A program made the translations under genes and the position numbers. The notes under the pieces are model-generated. The model saw nothing but the letters and a program-made list of their open reading frames with translations, did not search any database and had not been told where the DNA came from. From Methanobrevibacter sp. (GTDB lineage Archaea; Methanobacteriota; Methanobacteria; Methanobacteriales; Methanobacteriaceae), in contig JADLKP010000121.1 in NCBI GenBank assembly GCA_016838945.1, positions 1-6,723 on the forward strand: DNA of 6,723 nucleotides. The letters run 5' to 3'. The stretch's first letter is position 1, and every line of letters starts with the position of its first letter. Positions 4,669 to 6,723 of this stretch are shown here, piece by piece.

Positions 4669-4700
4669 AAAACAGGAAGAGGTATCTCCCTTCCTGTTTT
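4669..4700. terminator. Bidirectional terminator between the two halves
   Basis: An 11-bp perfect stem (4669-4679 with 4690-4700, AAAACAGGAAG) with a 10-nt loop carries A residues on one side and T residues on the other. It can end both the rightward 63-aa protein transcript and the leftward DUF5692-like operon, whose last stop is 2 nt away. It marks the border between plasmid-like and chromosome-like DNA. Confidence 0.85.
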
Positions 4701-4702
4701 TA

Positions 4703-5755
4703 TTAAACATCAATCACTGCTTTAGACTTAGCCTCTTGATAGTAGTCAAACTCTGTAAATACTTCATCCTTAAATGGATTAATTTGGCGATCTTTTGATT
4801 TCTTGATAATGTACACAATGCCAATAATATTAACGATTAAGGCTAATGCAGAAATAATCGTCATCATGGTAGGATCAGCATTAACACTGCTCCCTGCAAC
4901 AATTCCATTCAACGTTCCATCCGCATAGGTCTTAGGTAAGGTGGCCCAAGGAAACATTGAAGTACCATCCAACATCACATCTTGAAATAATGGGAAGACT
5001 TGAGCAAACATACACCAAATTGCTAAGGTATTGGCTCTATTCATAATCCAACCACCCTTATTCCACAGCAATGCAGCAATCGTTGGTGCTAATAATAAGG
5101 CAACCCCACAAAACCAAGAGTGTGTAGGGAGGTTATTATAGGTGTACGCAAAATTCCAAATATCATAAAGAATAATGTAAACCCAAATCATATCTGGCCA
5201 AATCATGTCTTTTTGGTCTTTAGAAGCATAAACCTTCCACCAACCTGTCATACAGAAAATATTAATTAAACCTGCAACACCATTCATGATGTTGTGCCAT
5301 CCTCCATAGAGCCACACATTTTCAGGCGATAAGTGCCATTGATTCCAACCAAGAACCGCTGATTCGAAATCACTGACCACCGCAATTAAAATATTAATCG
5401 CGACAATCACAAATGGATAGCATCTAAACCATTTGGCTTTGCCAATCCCCCATTGGTACTTAATCATCATAAAGCCAATACATCCCGCTAAGGCTGCATA
5501 TAACTTCGCATAGTGGAACCAACCATTCATATATAAATGTGTTTGATTCTTTAACGCCCACTCTGCACCAGCTCTTGCCCCTAAAGCAATTGCGACAAAG
5601 TAAATCGTGAGGATAGTCGGAACCACAAAGAACATAATCATGCCCCCAAGTTTGGTTCTTCTGGAAAACTCATTCAATAAAATGAGTGCAATTAAAACTG
5701 CAAGCATCGCACCCCATTGCGCGAGGGCGTGCTCACCATACACATGAAAAAACAT
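4703..5755 (-). CDS. Polytopic membrane protein, DUF5692-like
   Basis: This 350-aa integral membrane protein has about nine to ten hydrophobic helices, beginning at residues 12-27 and ending near 297-318, with a charged tail of about 30 residues. Several Trp/Tyr/His-rich loops (GWNQWHLSPENVWLYGGWHN) fall between helices. It resembles DUF5692 family proteins, whose function is unknown; the match is from memory. The start is set by AAGGAGGAG just upstream (about 5759-5767), which overlaps the hypA stop 10 nt away, so it is the last gene of an operon with hypA and the oxidoreductase. Pairing with a nickel chaperone could mean a role in metal uptake or in anchoring a redox enzyme, but this is only inferred. 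The base composition is clearly higher in GC than the plasmid half. Confidence 0.7.
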   Translation of the reverse strand: MFFHVYGEHALAQWGAMLAVLIALILLNEFSRRTKLGGMIMFFVVPTILTIYFVAIALGARAGAEWALKNQTHLYMNGWFHYAKLYAALAGCIGFMMIKYQWGIGKAKWFRCYPFVIVAINILIAVVSDFESAVLGWNQWHLSPENVWLYGGWHNIMNGVAGLINIFCMTGWWKVYASKDQKDMIWPDMIWVYIILYDIWNFAYTYNNLPTHSWFCGVALLLAPTIAALLWNKGGWIMNRANTLAIWCMFAQVFPLFQDVMLDGTSMFPWATLPKTYADGTLNGIVAGSSVNADPTMMTIISALALIVNIIGIVYIIKKSKDRQINPFKDEVFTEFDYYQEAKSKAVIDV

Positions 5756-5765
5756 TTTCTCCTCC

Positions 5766-6110
5766 TTATTGTGCTTCGATTTGTTTTATATTACATTCTA
5801 ACCCCTGTGCCAAAACGGTGTGATCGCTTTGGCAATGAGGGCAGATTTTAGCATAAGTGACAGTCTCATAAACGTGATGGCAGTCTTGACATAAAGTTAG
5901 TCCCTTAATCATCTCAATTTCTAATCTTGATTTTTCAAACAAAGGAAACTTCTTTTTATAATACTCCCAACAATCGGTTAGGTAGTCAGGAACGACTCCA
6001 CTGACTTCTCCAATTTCCATGGTGATACTTGAGACTTCAGTCAAGTGATTTTCTTTTGCTAAAGATTCAATTTCTCTAGCCATATGGACTAGAATTCCAA
6101 GTTCATGCAT
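5766..6110 (-). CDS. hypA: Hydrogenase/urease nickel metallochaperone HypA
   Basis: This 114-aa cytoplasmic protein matches HypA in length and motifs. It starts MHELGI, with His2 and the amino terminus as the known nickel site, then the helix typical of the family, and MEIGEVSGVVPDYL. The zinc-binding pair is C74-x-x-C77 and C90-x-x-C93 (LCQDC, KICPHC). HypA hands nickel to [NiFe]-hydrogenase, or to urease in some bacteria. No hydrogenase subunit or other hyp gene is in view. It sits 1 nt after the oxidoreductase stop and 10 nt before the DUF5692-like gene, which is tight operon packing. The protein looks complete and all metal ligands are present. A stand-alone hypA suggests either nickel genes elsewhere in the genome or a different client enzyme here. 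Confidence 0.92.
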   Translation of the reverse strand: MHELGILVHMAREIESLAKENHLTEVSSITMEIGEVSGVVPDYLTDCWEYYKKKFPLFEKSRLEIEMIKGLTLCQDCHHVYETVTYAKICPHCQSDHTVLAQGLECNIKQIEAQ

Positions 6111-6111
6111 C

Positions 6112-6723
6112 TTATTTCAAAATCTTTTTCTTCAAGATCTTAATACCGCGCTTCGCTGCATAAGGAAGAATTCCTTTCAGTTTATCTTCCGTGCTACGCA
6201 TCACACTAGCTTCAGGTAAATCACGGCTTAACTTAATTGCATCAAATTCACAACGCGTGGTACATAATCCACAACCAATGCAACGATTCTCATCAACCAC
6301 TGCTGCTCCACAACCCAAACAACGGTGTGCTTCTGCCTTCACTTGTTCTTCTGTAAAGGTTGAGCGTAAATCAGAGAAAGTAGCTTTGGCTAAGCCTTGC
6401 TTATGACCTGGAATTTGACGTTTAGCCGTATCAAAGCTTTCTAAATCAACTGATTCTGTATTGAATTGTTTAAACTGTCTTAAATCACGTCCTAAAGTTA
6501 AAGAATGACCTTCATGAACAAAACGGTGAATGGATTCGCTCGCCATTTTACCAGCAGCGATTGCATCGATTGCAAAGCGTGGTCCTGTATAGACATCGCC
6601 ACCCACAAAGATATCAGCAACACTGGTTTGGTAAGTGACTGGGTCCGCTTTAACAGTCTTGTTAGGATTTAATTCAACTGCTTCACCTTTTAATAAATCA
6701 TTATATTGAATGCTTTGTCCAAT
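6112..6723 (-). CDS. FAD-dependent NAD(P) oxidoreductase with 4Fe-4S tail (partial, C-terminal)
   Basis: The frame stays open to the right edge, so only the carboxy-terminal 203 residues are seen; the amino-terminal part lies outside. The visible part opens with the last piece of the flavin/nucleotide-binding fold. DIFVGGDVYTGPRFAIDAIAAGKMA is the signature of GltD-like pyridine-nucleotide-disulfide oxidoreductases, where the acidic residue holds FAD. A linker follows, then CLGCG and a classical 4Fe-4S motif, CIGCGLCTTRC, in the sequence around RCIGCGLCTTRCEFDAIKL. The final 40 residues are basic (KRGIKILKKKILK). It would move electrons between NAD(P)H, FAD and iron-sulfur centres; the partner is not known. 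The GTG at 6606 is internal (VGGD), not a start. It is the first visible gene of the hypA operon. Confidence 0.85.
   Translation of the reverse strand: MGQSIQYNDLLKGEAVELNPNKTVKADPVTYQTSVADIFVGGDVYTGPRFAIDAIAAGKMASESIHRFVHEGHSLTLGRDLRQFKQFNTESVDLESFDTAKRQIPGHKQGLAKATFSDLRSTFTEEQVKAEAHRCLGCGAAVVDENRCIGCGLCTTRCEFDAIKLSRDLPEASVMRSTEDKLKGILPYAAKRGIKILKKKILK

Noticed and set aside
6604..6606. GTG at 6606 as the start of the oxidoreductase
   Set aside because: The frame remains open to the window edge and reads DIFVGGDVYTG, the internal FAD motif, so the gene is partial.

Overview
The window looks like low-GC Firmicutes (Bacillota) DNA made of two unlike parts. From 1 to about 4655 it carries the backbone of a small theta-replicating plasmid of the lactococcal/lactobacilli type: an iteron origin, a Rep_3/RepB-type initiator, its usual small companion gene, and a relaxase-like mobilisation gene. 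From 4703 to the right edge runs a minus-strand operon that reads like a chromosomal locus: an FAD/Fe-S oxidoreductase (cut by the window edge), the nickel metallochaperone HypA, and a polytopic DUF5692-like membrane protein. Hand-counted 60-nt samples give 28% GC inside rep (2941-3000) and 42% inside the DUF5692-like gene (5101-5160), in line with different origins. The host genus cannot be named from this alone; an anaerobic gut-type Firmicute is plausible. The replicon could be integrated next to the operon, the operon could be carried on a plasmid, or the contig could be a chimera.

Left to right: the 3' end of a small membrane-protein gene (1-141) is translationally coupled to a secreted 154-aa protein with one C-terminal cysteine pair (138-602), followed by a terminator. 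A leftward relaxase-like gene (692-1906) has its own promoter. Upstream of it is a perfect 18-bp hairpin (2005-2048) framed by a long inverted repeat, a candidate oriT. Next comes a plus-strand leader region with a possible promoter, a 20-codon leader ORF, two strong terminators and a three-strand alternative-pairing element (2098-2298). Then follow the origin (GC-alternating tract, AT-rich stretch, three 22-bp iterons), an operator-like inverted repeat in the rep promoter, rep (2558-3664) and the companion gene (3665-4126). A second small membrane-protein gene (4247-4471) is followed by a 63-aa two-helix membrane protein (4464-4655). A terminator shared by both strands separates this half from the operon.

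The most striking structure is the near-identical direct repeat 1-107 / 4340-4446 (104 of 107 identical, the first 75 perfectly so). It lies in two copies of the same small membrane-protein gene and brackets the whole replication and mobilisation backbone at a 4339-bp offset. Recombination across it would release a complete self-replicating circle. The two copies have different downstream partners, a secreted protein in one and a membrane protein in the other, so this also looks like a gene pair with an exchangeable second member. A bacteriocin/immunity-like role is one reading, but no family was recognised.

The main regulatory candidates are autorepression of rep through the inverted repeat, an attenuator-like leader ahead of the origin, and clustered TTTGC/GCAAA words inside the companion gene.
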